This document shows, piece after piece, positions 24,830 to 37,719 of a DNA stretch of 64,000 nt. The stretch is taken from the NCBI GenBank assembly GCA_002794785.1, contig NBBA01000001.1, positions 2,046,001 through 2,110,000 on the forward strand. The letters are read 5' to 3'. The DNA comes from Coniferiporia sulphurascens (Eukaryota; Basidiomycota; Agaricomycetes; Hymenochaetales; Hymenochaetaceae). Every line of letters begins with the position of its first letter. Position 1 is the first letter of the stretch. The notes under the pieces were generated by a model. It did no database searches, had not been told where the DNA came from, and saw only the letters and a list, made by a program, of their open reading frames with translations. Position numbers and translations under genes: made by a program.

Positions 24830-26526
24830 ACTCTCCATCGCCGTTAATGCGAACCTCGAGCAATCTTGCCTCGCTCTTCGCCACCGGCTGGTTGAGTCTG
24901 AAATTCTTTTGGGTCTTAGTGGAGGTCAAAAACGAGTAGACTCGGTAATTATTTTCGGTCTCGTAAAGCGAATTATGTATGTATGTATGACGATCACGAT
25001 GAATATGACGGCTACTATTATCCTTTCAAGTGCACCTTTCTCAGGCTTAAGTTTCGACCGAAGTCACGCACTCAGTCTCTCCCACAAGTTTTCGGAGCGA
25101 TTTCTTGTATGTGAGCGCGACCTTCATCTGATGAAGAACTGAAAACTGTTGTTCAGAACAATGGCGATGTTATTATTAAGGAGGAGCCTATGTGTCATAC
25201 AAAACAACCGCGAGCAGCGCGATATTGTTTCTGGCATGACATGGCATGAAACGACATACATAATGTCACGACCTCAATAGACGCTTCAAAATCCGATCGC
25301 ATGAAGATGGACGCGCATGAATTGCGAAAGAACGCAAATCGGCTTTCTCCATGTCAAGTTGAAACACCCAGACAGGGTCGACGAGATGCTTCCGGACAAC
25401 TTGAAGGTCGTGCTCATGAGGAACTTTCCGGATGGCGAAATCAGTGTATCATCCCTCGATTCAATCAGGGGACAACATTTTACCATCGAAAATGTGGTTA
25501 ACCCTTCTATCGATATCTTCTCCTTCGGAGTTCTTTTTGCGAGCACCGGTTCCTACCATATGCACATGCTTGTATTTTCTGTTCGTATCTGGCTGGCGTC
25601 CATGGTGGATAATTTGGGTGCGGTCCTTGGAAGGACATTCAAAATATCACATGCGGTAGGGTCTGTGCTAACTGTAACTGGAAGCCTAATATACATGTAT
25701 CATACCTGGACGAAACAAAATATGTACAAATTTAATTCAATCCAGCAAAATGGTCTTTCTGTTAGTGTAGTTGCAGAGATCAACAATAAATGAATTGTAA
25801 AAATATCAGGCCTATAACTCGAACTAAGAATACTATAAATGTAAACTCACTTGTAAAGTTACAATTACGAAACGACCGGAGTTTTGAGTATGCTATCACC
25901 GACCTCCGAATCCAAGGCCCGAGAAGTTTCGAACGGCTCATTGTATGTGTAGGACAGATCAATCAGATGGTTTTCATCATCAATTCTCGTGTTAATCAGA
26001 TACATGTATATAAGGGAAGTGTCGAATGATGAGATTGATACGCAGGTACGAGGAAGCTCTACCAGGATTGGACATCCCACAACTACAGGGCCCTGAATAT
26101 CACAAACTTTAGCCTACTCAATTGTTGACCCACTTCGCGTGATTCGAGTAATGGGGTCCGAGAGACACATACTAGCATAGGGAAATGTCCAAAACAGATC
26201 CGGCCACAGGGGCCTAATATCGATCCTACGGTATTAGGTTCATGTGGCCTTAATAGTCGAACGAGCCGTTATCGCACACGCATACCGACGGCAGCCGTCA
26301 AGTGCTCCCGAACTATTTGCGCAGTATCCAGAAGCAGGGGGGCACAACCGCACGAAGTAAACTGTGTGCGTGATTGCGAAGGGAACTAAAATTAGTGAGG
26401 AGATGGGTTGGAGACTGAGATAGAACGGTGCAGAAGAATCCGAGGGAGTTGCGTCGGATTGCGAGAGTTGGTATCCGGAAGAATGAAATGGAGTGGGTGA
26501 ATCGAGGTGAGACATCGTAGTAGGAA
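24830..26526. other. 1.7-kb convergent intergenic region
   Basis: It lies between the ends of the chitinase gene (+) and the 3'-5' exonuclease gene (-). One open frame of 158 codons on the plus strand (25317-25793) begins at an ATG but has no domain I recognise and lies in AT-richer sequence than the genes around it. It may be chance or a decayed gene. Nothing else supported. Confidence 0.45.
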
Positions 26527-28121
26527 TCATCTACCGAGGCGGGACGCTGATTGCGGCGGCAGAAACCGCGCTTCCTCAACGACTTGAGCTTGTGCAGCAG
26601 CAGGCCGCGTCGCCTTAGCGTCGATGCTCGCTGTTAAGGCAGCCGCGTCCGTGGGTAGAGGCATGTCCGGTAGATCGGGGAGTTTCCAGGGCGAACCGTC
26701 GGGACAGACCGGCGCCCCATAAAGCATGTTGAACGTATATAGGGAACGATCTGTATTCGTCGCGCGCTTTAGAAGGCCGGTGCACAGCACCATAGCCGCA
26801 TGTGCGTCGTTAGCCGCGTCTGTAGATTAAGAAAGAGGCCGATATGGGATATTAGCGAAAAGAGGGAGCTGGATGTATGTGCCAGCCGGGGTATGTGGGG
26901 TGAGTGAGGAGACGGCAACGTACACTCCTGTTGTTTCTTCGTCAATTCATTCTCCCAGTTGCTCATTTGCGTCTTCCCCTTGGAGACCGAGCAATTTTCA
27001 TAAGCATGAACGAGACGCGCAAGGCTTATAAAATCTCGGACCGAGCCGGGCCACCTCGAGCGGTCAACACATCGTGCGAGGTAAGAAAGCTCCAGACAGG
27101 AGCGCATGGAGACAGAATAATCTTTGTAAAGACGCTGGGCGTCACCTTCGGACGGAGTTAGCAACCATCAAAACAAGAACTGTAAAGGGCGTGCCTGAGA
27201 TATTAACTCCAGCTTTAATGATGTTCTTGTCGTTTAGAAAGGTGGCTAATTTATGTGGGAATTCTATAACCCAGGTTCAGCGGGCCTGAATATTACTCTC
27301 AAACACAAATGCTACTCACTCTCCATCGCCTTGACCTGCAAAAGTAATATTTTCTTCCCCATGGAAATTTGCACGACAGCGACCGGGTTCCTTGAACCCC
27401 CACTCACGAACGTCGGCCGCCATTCCAAATCAAAACCTGCTATACGTATTCCCCTATCCCCATGCGCTAGCAATTCCTCAAGTTCTTCATTTGCTGTAAC
27501 GTGGTCTCTAATATAAACGACCGTCGCCGGCGTTCCCGGGCTTGTGGCGTACGAGTAGGCCGGGAGATTAGCAAGGCTGCTTTTCCTGAAGGCCGACGCG
27601 CCGAGGAAAGGCTCGACAGTTGTGGTGTAGGTAGAGATGGCGCAGTCACCGACAACAGATGTTAAAGATCCCGAGGTGCCCATCTCAACGTCGGTAGGAA
27701 GTTTGGGGCGTTGCGTATATGATGCAGAGCCGAATTGCGTCCCAGTTCTTTCCATTTCCACCGTCCTGACCTTCGCCCTTTTATCCCATGCTCTGCCTTC
27801 ATCAAGCCACCTCGTGCCGTGTGTGGGCCTGACTCGATTCGTGTCCTTGTTTCGCCCTTCGGAGCCTGGGGTCATTTGTGACGAACGAAAGAAATACAGA
27901 GCACTGGCACTGTCCCCATCTACACCAGATTGGAGCGGTTCGGGGTCGCACTCAAGCATAGGAGAGGAGCCATGATGGGTCACAATAGGTGGCGAACGTG
28001 AATGGGACAAAGGCCGGCACTGGTACAGGGGTAGCTTGTGAGTGGACAAATCAGCGCCATGACCGGGTGCGCTGCTTTTCATCCAGGTGCGCAGTCCTGT
28101 AAACAGTTTTGAGGACATCAT
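26527..28121 (-). CDS. 3'-5' exonuclease domain protein (WRN/RNase D-type DEDDy)
   Basis: Four exons: 28121-27320, 27263-27195, 27145-26924, 26819-26527, giving 461 aa from the first ATG of the long exon. Motif I is AGFDLEWRP (Asp and Glu at about 231 and 233), motif II is in IIKAGVNISGDAQRLYKD, and motif III is EYAANDAHAAM (Tyr...Asp), so the DEDDy set is complete. These enzymes remove nucleotides from 3' ends of DNA or RNA. The first 200 residues are Ser/Thr-rich without a domain, and the tail is Ala-rich. The second intron (27194-27146) needs a GC donor to keep motif II in frame; a GT alternative breaks it. Further upstream exons are possible (an open minus-strand frame lies at 28374-28616), so the true N-terminus is unsure. 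Confidence 0.82.
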
Positions 28122-29670
28122 CTGGCCCGAAAGGCACGGAGAGCACCTCTGAAGTGCACAGTCCGCACCGCCTACCGTTAATAAATCTTGACCACAGGCC
28201 TCATTTTTGCTATTTCCATACCTATTTCCCGGTAGTAGCAAACCGCAGCCGTCGAAGCTTGTAGAGAGAGTACAGTAACTGCAATCCTAGCATAGCTATT
28301 TCCGTGATTACTTAATAATAGCAACGCCGTTACAACTTAGCCGATTGGAAGAGGAAGCTTACGTGGCGAGTCGTCACGAGCCGGTTTCTTGCTTGGCTTT
28401 CCGCTTCATCGATGAAATATCGGTATACAGAAGAACGATACGGGACTGCCATGACCCAAGTACGAACGATGAAAATGCCGCATTTCGAACACGTAAGTAA
28501 AGGTTCAAACAGTCCTTCCGGACCGCATCCGAGCATCGGGTTCCAAGACTTTCTCTCGAGTCTGGGCGACGCGCAGCATCCGATGCCCATTCGCCAAGGG
28601 ACATGATCCAGCACACGGTGAGCTTTGCCTTTCTAATGTATTAAAAAATGCTTTTACAGGTCAAGGAGACTGGGAGGAACATATGTATGGGAAAGAAAAA
28701 AGACAAAAAGGGAGTAGGTTGCAACACAGGGGCAGCGGTCATGGCTTGGCGTCAGCCGTTCATATGCCGGTTGGATTACGGATTAACAAAATGGCGGCAA
28801 GTGAGTAATGTTGTTCCAGGAATAGGGCTGGCATAACTGCGATACGCGGCCACGGACCGGTGTTTTTGCTTTGCAGGTGATAGGATTGAGTTTGGGAGGG
28901 TAATAAGTATGACACCTGGGCGGGAATATGGAACAGGTGGTCTAGGGCCCAGGACTGCTGGGTAAACGTGAATGTATGTATGCTCCTCGGATAGAGGCAA
29001 AAGGAGGCGTCGGGTGTATTTATTTATAGGACCCCTGATGTCTTGGCCTATATCAAGCGAGGCACCGGTACCGCGAATGACGGATAAGGTCGGAAATGCT
29101 TGGATGGCGAGTAGGATGAAGGAACTAGCTCTGCTAGTACACGAGGACGAGGAGTACTGTGTAGTAGGGGCAGTGGTGAGGTGGGAATGCCGTATGCGAA
29201 TACATAGTATTGGATGAAATGCGGGGGGACGTAGGATATAAATAAAGACGTTGGAGTGTTCCCACGATGTTCGCCTGGTAGACCAAAATTAGATATCATG
29301 ATGGGGATGCGATTGCGCGTCACACACAAGTGCGGCCTGTGCAGGAAATAGATTGGGATAAGTTTCAAAGTCTGCGGATGAACGACAAGAACAAAACGAG
29401 AGGACTGGGGGACGGGAAAGTGGGAGAAAAGGCAGATAGCGGGAAAGACAGCACTGATAATAAGAATAGCGAAACCCGGATTGGGAAAGGAAAGACGGGC
29501 TCGGCCGTGAAAAAAAGGAAGCGGACGGAAAGGGAAACTCTTGGCAGGACTAAATATAGTACAAATTAGACAGAGCCTCCAGTCGAGCGTCAGACTCAAA
29601 AGAGAGCACGGACAGTCGGCGATCCAAACGCCCCCATTCGCCCTCCGCTCCTCCGCCTCTCTCTCCTCCC
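28122..29670. other. 1.55-kb intergenic region, divergent
   Basis: Upstream of the exonuclease gene (-) and of the gene at 29671 (+). Open frames of up to 94 codons at 28330-28614 might be missed 5' exons of the exonuclease, but no domain supports this. The 225-codon minus frame at 29048-29725 is AC/CT-rich antisense and is not taken as a gene. Confidence 0.45.
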
Positions 29671-30662
29671 ATGAACTCCCCGCCCTACTCAAGCTCAGAG
29701 GCCTCTCTTCCCCCCAACGTCCCACCCAACGGCATCACTCCGTCAATGCGCTCTCTCCTGGCATCCACATGGCAAGTCCTCGACCAGGTTCGTCCCCTCT
29801 CTTATTTCCTCCCTGGGCGCTGTCCTCACCTCTCTTCTTCACACAGCCTCCCCCGCCCAGTCTTCGCGAAATACTTACCGCATACAAGCGGAAGGGTGAT
29901 GGCGATCGCGAAATGCTTCTCGCAATGCTCAACGCGAAGAGCGCAGAGGACCAGGTGGGTGCATCCGACTTGGCACTATCTTCGTCCTCTTCTAATGCTT
30001 TTTGTTACGATTAATAGCGTCTCGCATCTCTGGCATCTCTCCGCCGCACTGTGCTAGATGTTTGTCGGACAACAGAGGCGCCGCCGTCTCCTCGTCTCGT
30101 CTCGCAATATCCTGCACCAACGCAAGCTAGCCCCCACCTCGCTCACGACCAATTCTGTCACTCTCCTGCCGCCTACACTCCTCCTGCATACCACCAGCAG
30201 ATGGCCCATTCTCCACAACTTGCGCCTGCCCTTGCGTTCGATTCCCCACCTCAACCCACACAGAAGACTACGCTGCCGTCAATGCGTTTGCGGCCTTCAA
30301 GTTCAGGCGCCGGAGTAAGCACAACCGAGCCGCAATCTCGGCGCAAGCGTGCCCGCCTTTCGCAGTCTCCTAGCTCTGCATCTCAACAACCTTCTCCTCA
30401 GTCGTCCGAACACACCCGTCCGCATACTACGTCACCCGAAGCAGAACTTCCTCCATCTCCATATTCGTCTGCACGGGAGCGTAGCATGGGTCCAGATAGT
30501 GACCATCCCGCTCAGCAGCGAGAGCGAGGGGCAATGGCGATAGGCTCTCTTTTATCAGGAGGTGCAAACAGAGTAAAGCCCGAACGGGACGACTCGTGGA
30601 CGTCACATCGAGAACGGCGGGTTGGCCGAGACGAGTCATCGCATTCAGCGAATGCTTCATGA
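29671..30662 (+). CDS. Unrecognised Ser/Pro-rich protein, probably nuclear
   Basis: Three exons, 29671-29787, 29847-29954 and 30018-30662, give 289 aa. I do not recognise a family. The N-terminal 100 residues are predicted helical (SLREILTAYKRKGDGDREML ... EDQRLASLASLRRTVLD) and look like the only folded part. The rest is Ser/Pro/Gln-rich with a basic cluster (RRKRARLSQS) that could be a nuclear-localisation signal. The consistent frames across two introns with good splice sites, and codon use like the neighbours, support a real gene. A regulatory protein is a guess. Confidence 0.65.
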
Positions 30663-32661
30663 TCAAACACTATCGGTGTTATGCCCGTCTTGTCTTTATT
30701 GGTGACCCCGTCAGTCCTTCGCCCGTCCCACCCTTACTTTCCATTAGTGCCAATTCTCCTTTAACTTTGTCCTCGTCTCTTGTTGTGGACCATGTGTCCA
30801 CTCAGCCGTGCGCGGTGAAGATAATTTATTATGTTCATTGCTGTACGATAAGTCTCCGAGCCTCCTCACGAGTCGTAACCGTATCGTAATTGTCGTAGTA
30901 TCTTTGTCTTCTTCGTTTTGTCGCTTATCGCATAATTGATGCTCTCGTACACTTCTCGTTATCGCCCTTCTTTACTGTTCTCCTCAGCGTGAAAACAAGG
31001 TTGGCGGTTGCTTGGCGCCCAGAGTAAAGGGCGTCTTGAATAGCAACGAATTTCCCTCTGTACTCCTAGGTTTTCCCCCGGGTCCGATATCCATACGTAT
31101 GGGCCGGGTATTTTAGGCCCTCTTGGCCGACGTGCCCGCGAAATTATCCTGCGTACAGACAGACTAGAGCACCTGGAAGCTGCCAAGTGGGGAGGGCCAA
31201 GTAATTCTGAGGACTATAGATAGCGTGCAATTGAGTTAATAGTAATGGCGTGGTTCCGGATTCCTGACTCAAGAATATCGCGAAGCGTACGCAATTGAAT
31301 GGCCTGCGACGACGTCTCGAAACAAGGTTTCCGAGTTTAATTTGAGGCTGCACGCGCCACTAGCCCGCGGAGCCGCTCGGACGTGATGGTACGTTTCTGG
31401 ACTGGAGGAACCCACAGCCTAATGATGGAATCCCCAGAGGCTGTTAATAGCCCATCAGTGTTTGGAAGAGGACAGACACGGGCGGCGAATCGCATCACGC
31501 TATTAAAAAGATGCGCCTAGAATAAATCGAGAAATCATCCGAGTTGATGCCGTTGTATTTCACCAGGCTCGATCAATTCAGCGAGTGCCCGGAGCGAGGG
31601 TGGGGGTGAGGGAGCGGGTGACTTGGACGGCCTTCCAGGACACAATGCGGTGCTCCGGGGGAAGGCGAGAAGGGAGAGAGTGGAGGTTCGATAATGAGTG
31701 AAAGCCTACACCATATTCGTCGTCCTAGTCTCTGTTTAGCATGGACAAATGCGTTAACGCCACTCTAAGTCCTACCTAGAGCGGCAGTCCTGAGACAATC
31801 TTGTAAGAGGGTATTCATATCCAGATCCCGGCCAGTGCCAGGTGCGTACTGTATCCACGAATAGGTGCAATTATAATATCGCGCTCACACCCTTTGCTTC
31901 CCCTAGTTCGGTGGCTGTCTCGCGGACCTTTAACTAAGACATTGAATGTCTTGCGTGGTATATGCAAAGAATGCACCGGGTGGGAGCAGGGCCGCACACG
32001 GTCCCAAGGGTAAGACGTAAGGACCGTTGGACGTCGAATGCATATGAACGACGAACTTTGTGCCGTATTTACCTTCCTATGAAAGCCCAGCGACTCGACC
32101 AGTAATTTGGTCAAGAGGTCAGGCGCACTGTTTTCCCGAGTACCAAGTCATCTCAGGTATCCACGAATACAGATTTGTCCAGTTCGGCAAAGTTCAGGGG
32201 ATATGGTAAAAATAAGAAAGCGGGAGGGACTAGCAGAGTTTCTCCTTGGCACGCGACTCTCGAAAGGAATCGTTTGAAGCCGGGATGCTGTATTAGATAA
32301 TATTTCTTCATGCGGTATGCCGATCACAGAATGGATTACGGTTTTGGGTACCGCGGTCCATCCCGGCTCCTGCCAGTACTACATGCACCAGACAACGCAG
32401 CAACCTTGAGAGCCTCCTTCACGATGCACCCACTCGGCCTGCCTCCTGCCTCGTTGCATCTGTAACTATAAACTGGGGTCAAAACTGGTGTATCTGCATG
32501 CATACGAGAGCTCCAACGCTACTGTGACCAACACTATCAACTGCCCTTCAGTTTCTGTCTCTTGGACTGCTTTAGTACCGCTATTCCCTCCGTAACTCCA
32601 CGTTTCGTGTTCCCCGGCGCTACGCTTTCGGTAACTGACCTGGAAGACCTCTCAAGCAACA
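30663..32661. other. 2-kb intergenic region without a supportable gene
   Basis: It holds the 3' UTR of the preceding gene and the promoter of the next. Open frames are at most 99 codons (31815-32114, minus) with no domain. This is the longest gap in the window that lacks any recognisable feature. Confidence 0.45.
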
Positions 32662-34813
32662 ATGCACATCTCGTTCTTTCCCTCGCTCGGCTCGCGCACC
32701 GGCGTTCCCATCTGTACTACTAACTCGATCAAGTCCGATACGGCGCGCGCTACCTTCACCGCACGCCTGTCCCCGCTCGACTACGAGGAGGCGTTCAACT
32801 CAGGCGTGCGAATCGAGCTATGGACGAATGTGCCCGGTAACGGCTGGCGCGACGGTGACTGGGGCGCCATCGCATTCGAGGAGGTGCGCACTGCTGTGGA
32901 GGTGCAGTTTGAAAGTGGGAGTCTTGAAACACCCGAACTCCGCCTTTCCGACAAGGGCACGCTATCACCTCCAGCTGCGGGTATCACCGATGTGCACGTT
33001 TTCCGGGCTGCACTTTCTCTCCCGCGCACCTCTGGGAAGACATTCGCCTTCACGTACCGGCTCGTGTATCCCAGCGGGATCTGCTGGCTTGGCTCAGACC
33101 GCAACAATGGTTTTATTGAGCCCGTATCCGGCAGCAACTTCTTTGAAGAGAATGGTGACTGGGAAAGACACGAGAAGGAGAAGGTCTTCCTACTCGAGCA
33201 GGAGCGCAGTGTCGAAGAAGACATCGGCGTAGGATGGTTAGATGTGGCCTCGTGGAAATGGAGTGGTTGGGCATTGGGTGGATCGAAGTGGGTAGAACGC
33301 ATCCCAGATAAAGCAATCCGTTCATTGACTCAGTGCCTGCAGTGTGTGGTCAATCCCAGATCTTCTGCAAGATGCCAATAGGAAGGCCCGCCTGATCTAT
33401 CTCGTTCCCTCCCCGATAGAGGAGACGATCTTAGTTCCACAGGCGCACCTATTTCGATCTACTTCCTGGCTTTCCCCGATTTCCATTTCATCTCAGGGAA
33501 AGGTTGTCCTACACTTTTCCGGGGAGGGCACGGTCGAGCACAGGGTGCACAATGTAAATTCTGCAAATGATTTACGTCACCTCCAAAGTGAAATCATTTC
33601 CTCATGCCCTGCGCCGGAGGTTTTCAAATTGAAGGATAACTTTAACACAATCTTCTTTGCACAAAATAATGATTCCGACACACCTTCGACGATATACGCG
33701 CAGCCGCTGACGATCCCAGCACGTCGCAGTGCCTTTGTACCACTGAAACTACTAGATGTCTTTGCGAAGGACTCGTCTGTGATTTCACTCCACTGTCGCA
33801 AAACGCAAAGTACGCTGTTCACCGACCGCTCCCAGCCCACCCATGGGATCTTTCTTAGACTAGGAGAAGCTGGCGGGTGTTTTGACATTAGTCCTGCCCA
33901 CGCTTTGGGTGGTGATGATTCGTCTTCGAAATTGCAGGTCTCTCTGACGTCTCATGGTGTGCGACCGGAAAGGTCCCGCACTTCTGAGGAGGTTAAGAAC
34001 CCACTCCCGACGCCGCCCTCGTCGCCTGCCCACAAACCACGGCATACTGTCAGTTTCTCGCTCCCCTCAAAAGATGCCGTTGACCAGGTGAGGGTTCGGG
34101 AGCATGTACAACAATCCTTCACGTCGGCCCACAGAGAGAAAGACGACGCGTCTCGGTTCCGGGGACCGATGACTGCGCTGCAGCATGTTCGGGCTGCTGT
34201 AGGAAACGAGCGGGTCAAGGTATTCGTACTTAACTTGTTGAAGCTGCTGGTGCGGATGCTGGGCATTGCCGTCCTGCGTCTTTTCATGTTCGCCTTCCGC
34301 TTTTTGGGGGCGACGAGGTCACAGGAGGGCTCAGAAGAAGATATTGTAACGATCAATGCAAGAAGCGGAAACGCGCAAGAAGGGACAACCGAGCAGCAAG
34401 GAGAAGCATCTGCAGACGTGGATTCGGGTTCGCTTGAGAGCGAGATGGTGACGATCGCAGCTCCACGGTCGATTGAGTCTAGCCACGTCGTCAGCGGGCC
34501 TCCGTCGTCATCTCACCACAGCGGTGCGGACGTGGCGCGCTCTGATTCTGGAGCGCAGGTGCTCAAGTGGATTCTGCCCCCCGACGGCGCACCGGCTGTT
34601 CTTCTTGTGCGCTCCCTCGGCTTGGTTGCCGAGAACAGCAGGTTTCGCGACGCAGGTGCGAAAACCGCTGAGGTAGATATCGAGCTGGACGGAAAGCGGG
34701 TCGAGTTGTCGACGGCCGTGCGCAGTGTTTTGGGAGGGACGAGCGTGTACGAGATTGTGCGGCCCGTTGGAATGCCTTCGGTGCTGGAGGTCATGCCGAG
34801 AACGCAAGGCTAG
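32662..34813 (+). CDS. Unrecognised 701-aa protein with one hydrophobic segment
   Basis: Two exons, 32662-33287 and 33334-34813, give 701 aa. The two overlapping open frames are joined by a 46-nt intron with donor GTGGGT and acceptor ACTCAG, which removes the stop of the first frame. The N-terminal 210 residues are rich in Trp, Gly and beta-type sequence (ELWTNVPGNGWRDGDWGAI ... FTYRLVYPSGICWLGSDRNN). A 31-residue hydrophobic stretch with scattered Arg/Lys (VKVFVLNLLKLLVRMLGI...) sits at about 505-535 and may be an amphipathic or membrane helix. Regions around it are Ser-rich. No catalytic motif is visible, so I assign no function. Its length and codon use make it very likely a real gene. Confidence 0.75.
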
Positions 34814-35465
34814 GGCTAAATAATTTAGCGCGTTGTGTGCAATTGCGAGTGTAAGATAGTAGAGCGGATCTGGCCATTAAGCACCACTCAAACGGTGCGC
34901 TGCTTACTTGCATGTAGATATAGTATATGCGGCTCTATTATTGCCAAATGTGTGCGTACAAGTGGCCGGAAGCAGAAGATAGACGCCTCGGGAGGAAGCT
35001 CGTGGTTCGGGAACCTGCTTCGGAGGGGGCCCGATCCTGATATCCGAATTATGTAAGCAATAGCGTATAGTCAAAAATAGTAAGCTCGTAGGTCCAATGA
35101 CGCGCACTCTGACTCTCCACCATAAGTAAGCATGAACAGCCTCGATTAATCCCCGTACTTCTCTTTGCACCGTCTCTCTACACGAATACACGCAACGATT
35201 CTTCTCGTTACAGGTTCTTCCTCGAGTGCAGGCCGCATTTCGGTTTGTTTCCAGTTTTTTCGATTTTTGATAATACCATTCATTACGTTCGGCTGCTTTC
35301 CCTCGACTCCACAATATAATCATATCCCCAATTTCATCACGAGTTTTATGTTATAGACTCGCCCCTAATTTCGTTTCAACTCCCCGCCACGCTCCCTCAC
35401 GCTCCCCCCTTCCCCAACTCCAGCATTTCGTCCGCCCTATCCCCAAACAAGCAACTGGTACAGCA
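34814..35465. other. Intergenic gap
   Basis: 3' UTR of the 701-aa gene, then a CT-rich stretch (35150-35460) typical of a promoter for the small ORF at 35466. Confidence 0.5.
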
Positions 35466-35723
35466 ATGGCTGAGGAGGTTGAGCAGGCCAAACGCCGCTA
35501 CTCAGACGAACTCGCTGCATATACACTTGAGCAGTGGCGCATCGCATGCATTGCGTTGCACAATAAGCAAACAACTGCAGAAAACGACGGTCCATCTACT
35601 GAAGACGACCCAAAACCGGCGGCAAATGGCACGCGCTCGCGCGATGGCTCCCCGGCGGCCTCCGATTCCAGCATCCTTGCGAAAGCCTTTGCAAAAATGT
35701 CAGCGGTCGACAGTACCGCGTAG
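35466..35723 (+). CDS. Small single-exon protein, function unknown
   Basis: 85 aa starting in a good context (ACAGCAATGGCTG). It begins with a helical acidic segment (AEEVEQAKRRYSDELAAYTL) and continues Asp/Pro/Ser-rich and disordered. The CT-rich leader immediately before it looks like those of the other genes here. There is no domain. A real small gene is more likely than not, but a chance ORF cannot be excluded. Confidence 0.5.
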   Translation: MAEEVEQAKRRYSDELAAYTLEQWRIACIALHNKQTTAENDGPSTEDDPKPAANGTRSRDGSPAASDSSILAKAFAKMSAVDSTA

Positions 35724-36486
35724 CGGGCAACTTTACCGCTCTTGAGACGTTTATTTCCCATATAGGTGAGGGGCTTGTCGTAGACACGATGGTCTGTTCG
35801 TCCGGCTGACAATCATCACTCCAGCACCCACGCCAACGCGATATCATTATGTAAAAATCCGCAATCCTCTCGCCCCTGGAACCCTCCATCCCACATACAT
35901 TTCGGTGTAGTTTTTAACCGATAGGCATCGCGCGCGTGTATACCCTCGCCGCAGCATTGCTGACCTAGTACCGTGCCGCGGGCTACGCATTGTATCATAG
36001 TCTTCATTATTTCTATTTTGCGAGTTCCCGGCCAGGCCATCTCTTAGGACGCTGTAGAGCTATACGCGCCTACAAACATATCACGTACACTGTGTCATTT
36101 AGACATGTAGCCTAATATTCATAAAAATTGCGAGTTCCATAATGAGTGTGCGTACGTAGCGAGTAGGAATTGTATCTGCTGACTTGTGATTTTCCTCTTC
36201 CGCGCAAAAGATTTGGCGAGAATATCGTATATAACGGCAGCACCAATGGAAGTAGTGCTCAACCGCCGCTAGTCTAGGTTCGCGCCCTTGCCCGGGTAAA
36301 TGGGGCACTTTGCTGAACGAAAACACATAGATACTACGCCGAGAAGGCTCCCAGGAATGAGCAATTTGTATTGTTGTACTAAGAGACTCCAGCCACTAAA
36401 AGAAGCCCAGCAGGATCTGGAAAGTTTATGTGGAGCTTTCAAAGTAGAAGTGGGGGGTTGGAGTGGAGCGATTTACGTCTGGTCGA
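35724..36486. other. Intergenic gap, convergent
   Basis: Between the small ORF (+) and the unrecognised minus-strand gene ending at 36487. Open frames are short; no feature supported. Confidence 0.45.
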
Positions 36487-37285
36487 TTAGTCAGACCACG
36501 TCCCGGCTCCTAACAGACCGACCCAGCAGGGGCTGGAGTCACCTTGTAATAGGCCTAGCAGGAAGTGCAAGACCGTTACGCCGTCCCCACACCTAACGAT
36601 AAAGGAGAAATGATGCCTGAGTTGTTGCAATCCCCTGACTAACTCGACTGCGTCGCTATCCTCCGGCGAAACTTTGAACACCAATGGAAGCTTCGTATCT
36701 TCTGCAAGCATGACTGGGGTAATCTAAGCAACGATAAGGTGAATTGAGAAGATATTTTAAAATTCAATGCGCGTGATTAATAGGATAAAGGGGTCGAAAG
36801 TTTATGTAGAATTAACAGCGTACCTCAACGTCACTGTCCTCTGCGGAGAGCAGTGCTCCTAAACCTAAGCAGGTGATAATCGTCTTTGCGTTTTCCGTTG
36901 GATTACATGCAGTATCAATAGAAGCACTATGCGCGTCAATGCACAAGCCCACGTCTCCATACTCGTCACTTTCGCTTGAATGACCTGCGAGCACACTTGA
37001 GCACGCATGCGCAGCGGCGGTGGCGCGGGCCGAAGCTGCGAGCGCAGTCGCAGACTCCAAACTGGATGGGGGGTCGACGCATGAGGAGCCCTGAGCGAAT
37101 GGAGGTCCGCAAACGAGCGTGAGTGATTTCAAGTCTACCTCGACGCGTCCCTGGTTCAAGGGCGAGTGGATATTGCGTACGAGGGCGAGTGTGTTCAATG
37201 CAGACATTGCAGAGTCGTCGCCCGGAGTGCTTGAGATAAGCGAATTCGTGAGGTCACGAAGTGAGATACGCCCCGGATTTTCCAT
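36487..37285 (-). CDS. Unrecognised protein divergent from BIO2
   Basis: Two exons, 37285-36824 and 36723-36487, give 232 aa. The intron has a clean GTACGC donor and a GCTTAG acceptor and joins the frames in phase 0. The N-terminus (RISLRDLTNSLISST) looks helical, the middle is Ala/Ser/Cys-rich (residues about 75-110), and the C-terminal part (DAVELVRGLQQLRHHFSFIV) appears helical again. I recognise no family. It shares a 434-bp upstream region with BIO2 and may be co-regulated. Ends beyond 36487 could be missed. Confidence 0.55.
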
Positions 37286-37719
37286 ATTTTCGGTAGATTG
37301 AGTTGTGCTAATATCAGCGTGATGGCTAACTGCAGACCTGCAGTTAAGAGAGTTAAGTTAAGCTCAGTAATCAGAACACAGCAGGCTAAAACTAGCAGAT
37401 CCCGGATCGACGAAATCCAATCAAAAATACGCGGCACGTGAATGTCACATGAGTCCCATCGATCCCCTTCTCCTTACTGAGAATTGAAGTCTCTTCATTG
37501 CTGCCGCGGCTCGAATAAACGGCTCTCTCCCCTCTTTCTCCGTCTCGCGAAGATTTATATCGCAGTATCCGACTTAAAGGCGCATCTCAAAAGCCAAAAA
37601 GCGGTTTGTCTTCACGATTCCATCTCCTTCGCCCTGACGCTCTTGTACGCGCGCGTATAATCACTCGAGCTGCAGGCTTCGAGTCAAGATAACACACCCC
37701 ACCTCTTATTTTGGATCTT
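37286..37719. promoter_or_regulatory. Shared divergent promoter region of the 36487-37285 gene and BIO2
   Basis: 434 bp between two divergent start codons. No binding site could be assigned by eye. Confidence 0.5.

Noticed and set aside
29048..29725. 225-codon open frame on the minus strand
   Set aside because: Ser/Pro/Phe-rich translation of AG-rich sequence, overlapping the promoter and first exon of the plus-strand gene; no domain.
33288..33381. Two overlapping ORFs suggesting two genes or a frameshift at 33.3 kb
   Set aside because: A 46-nt intron with good splice sites fuses them into one 701-aa protein.
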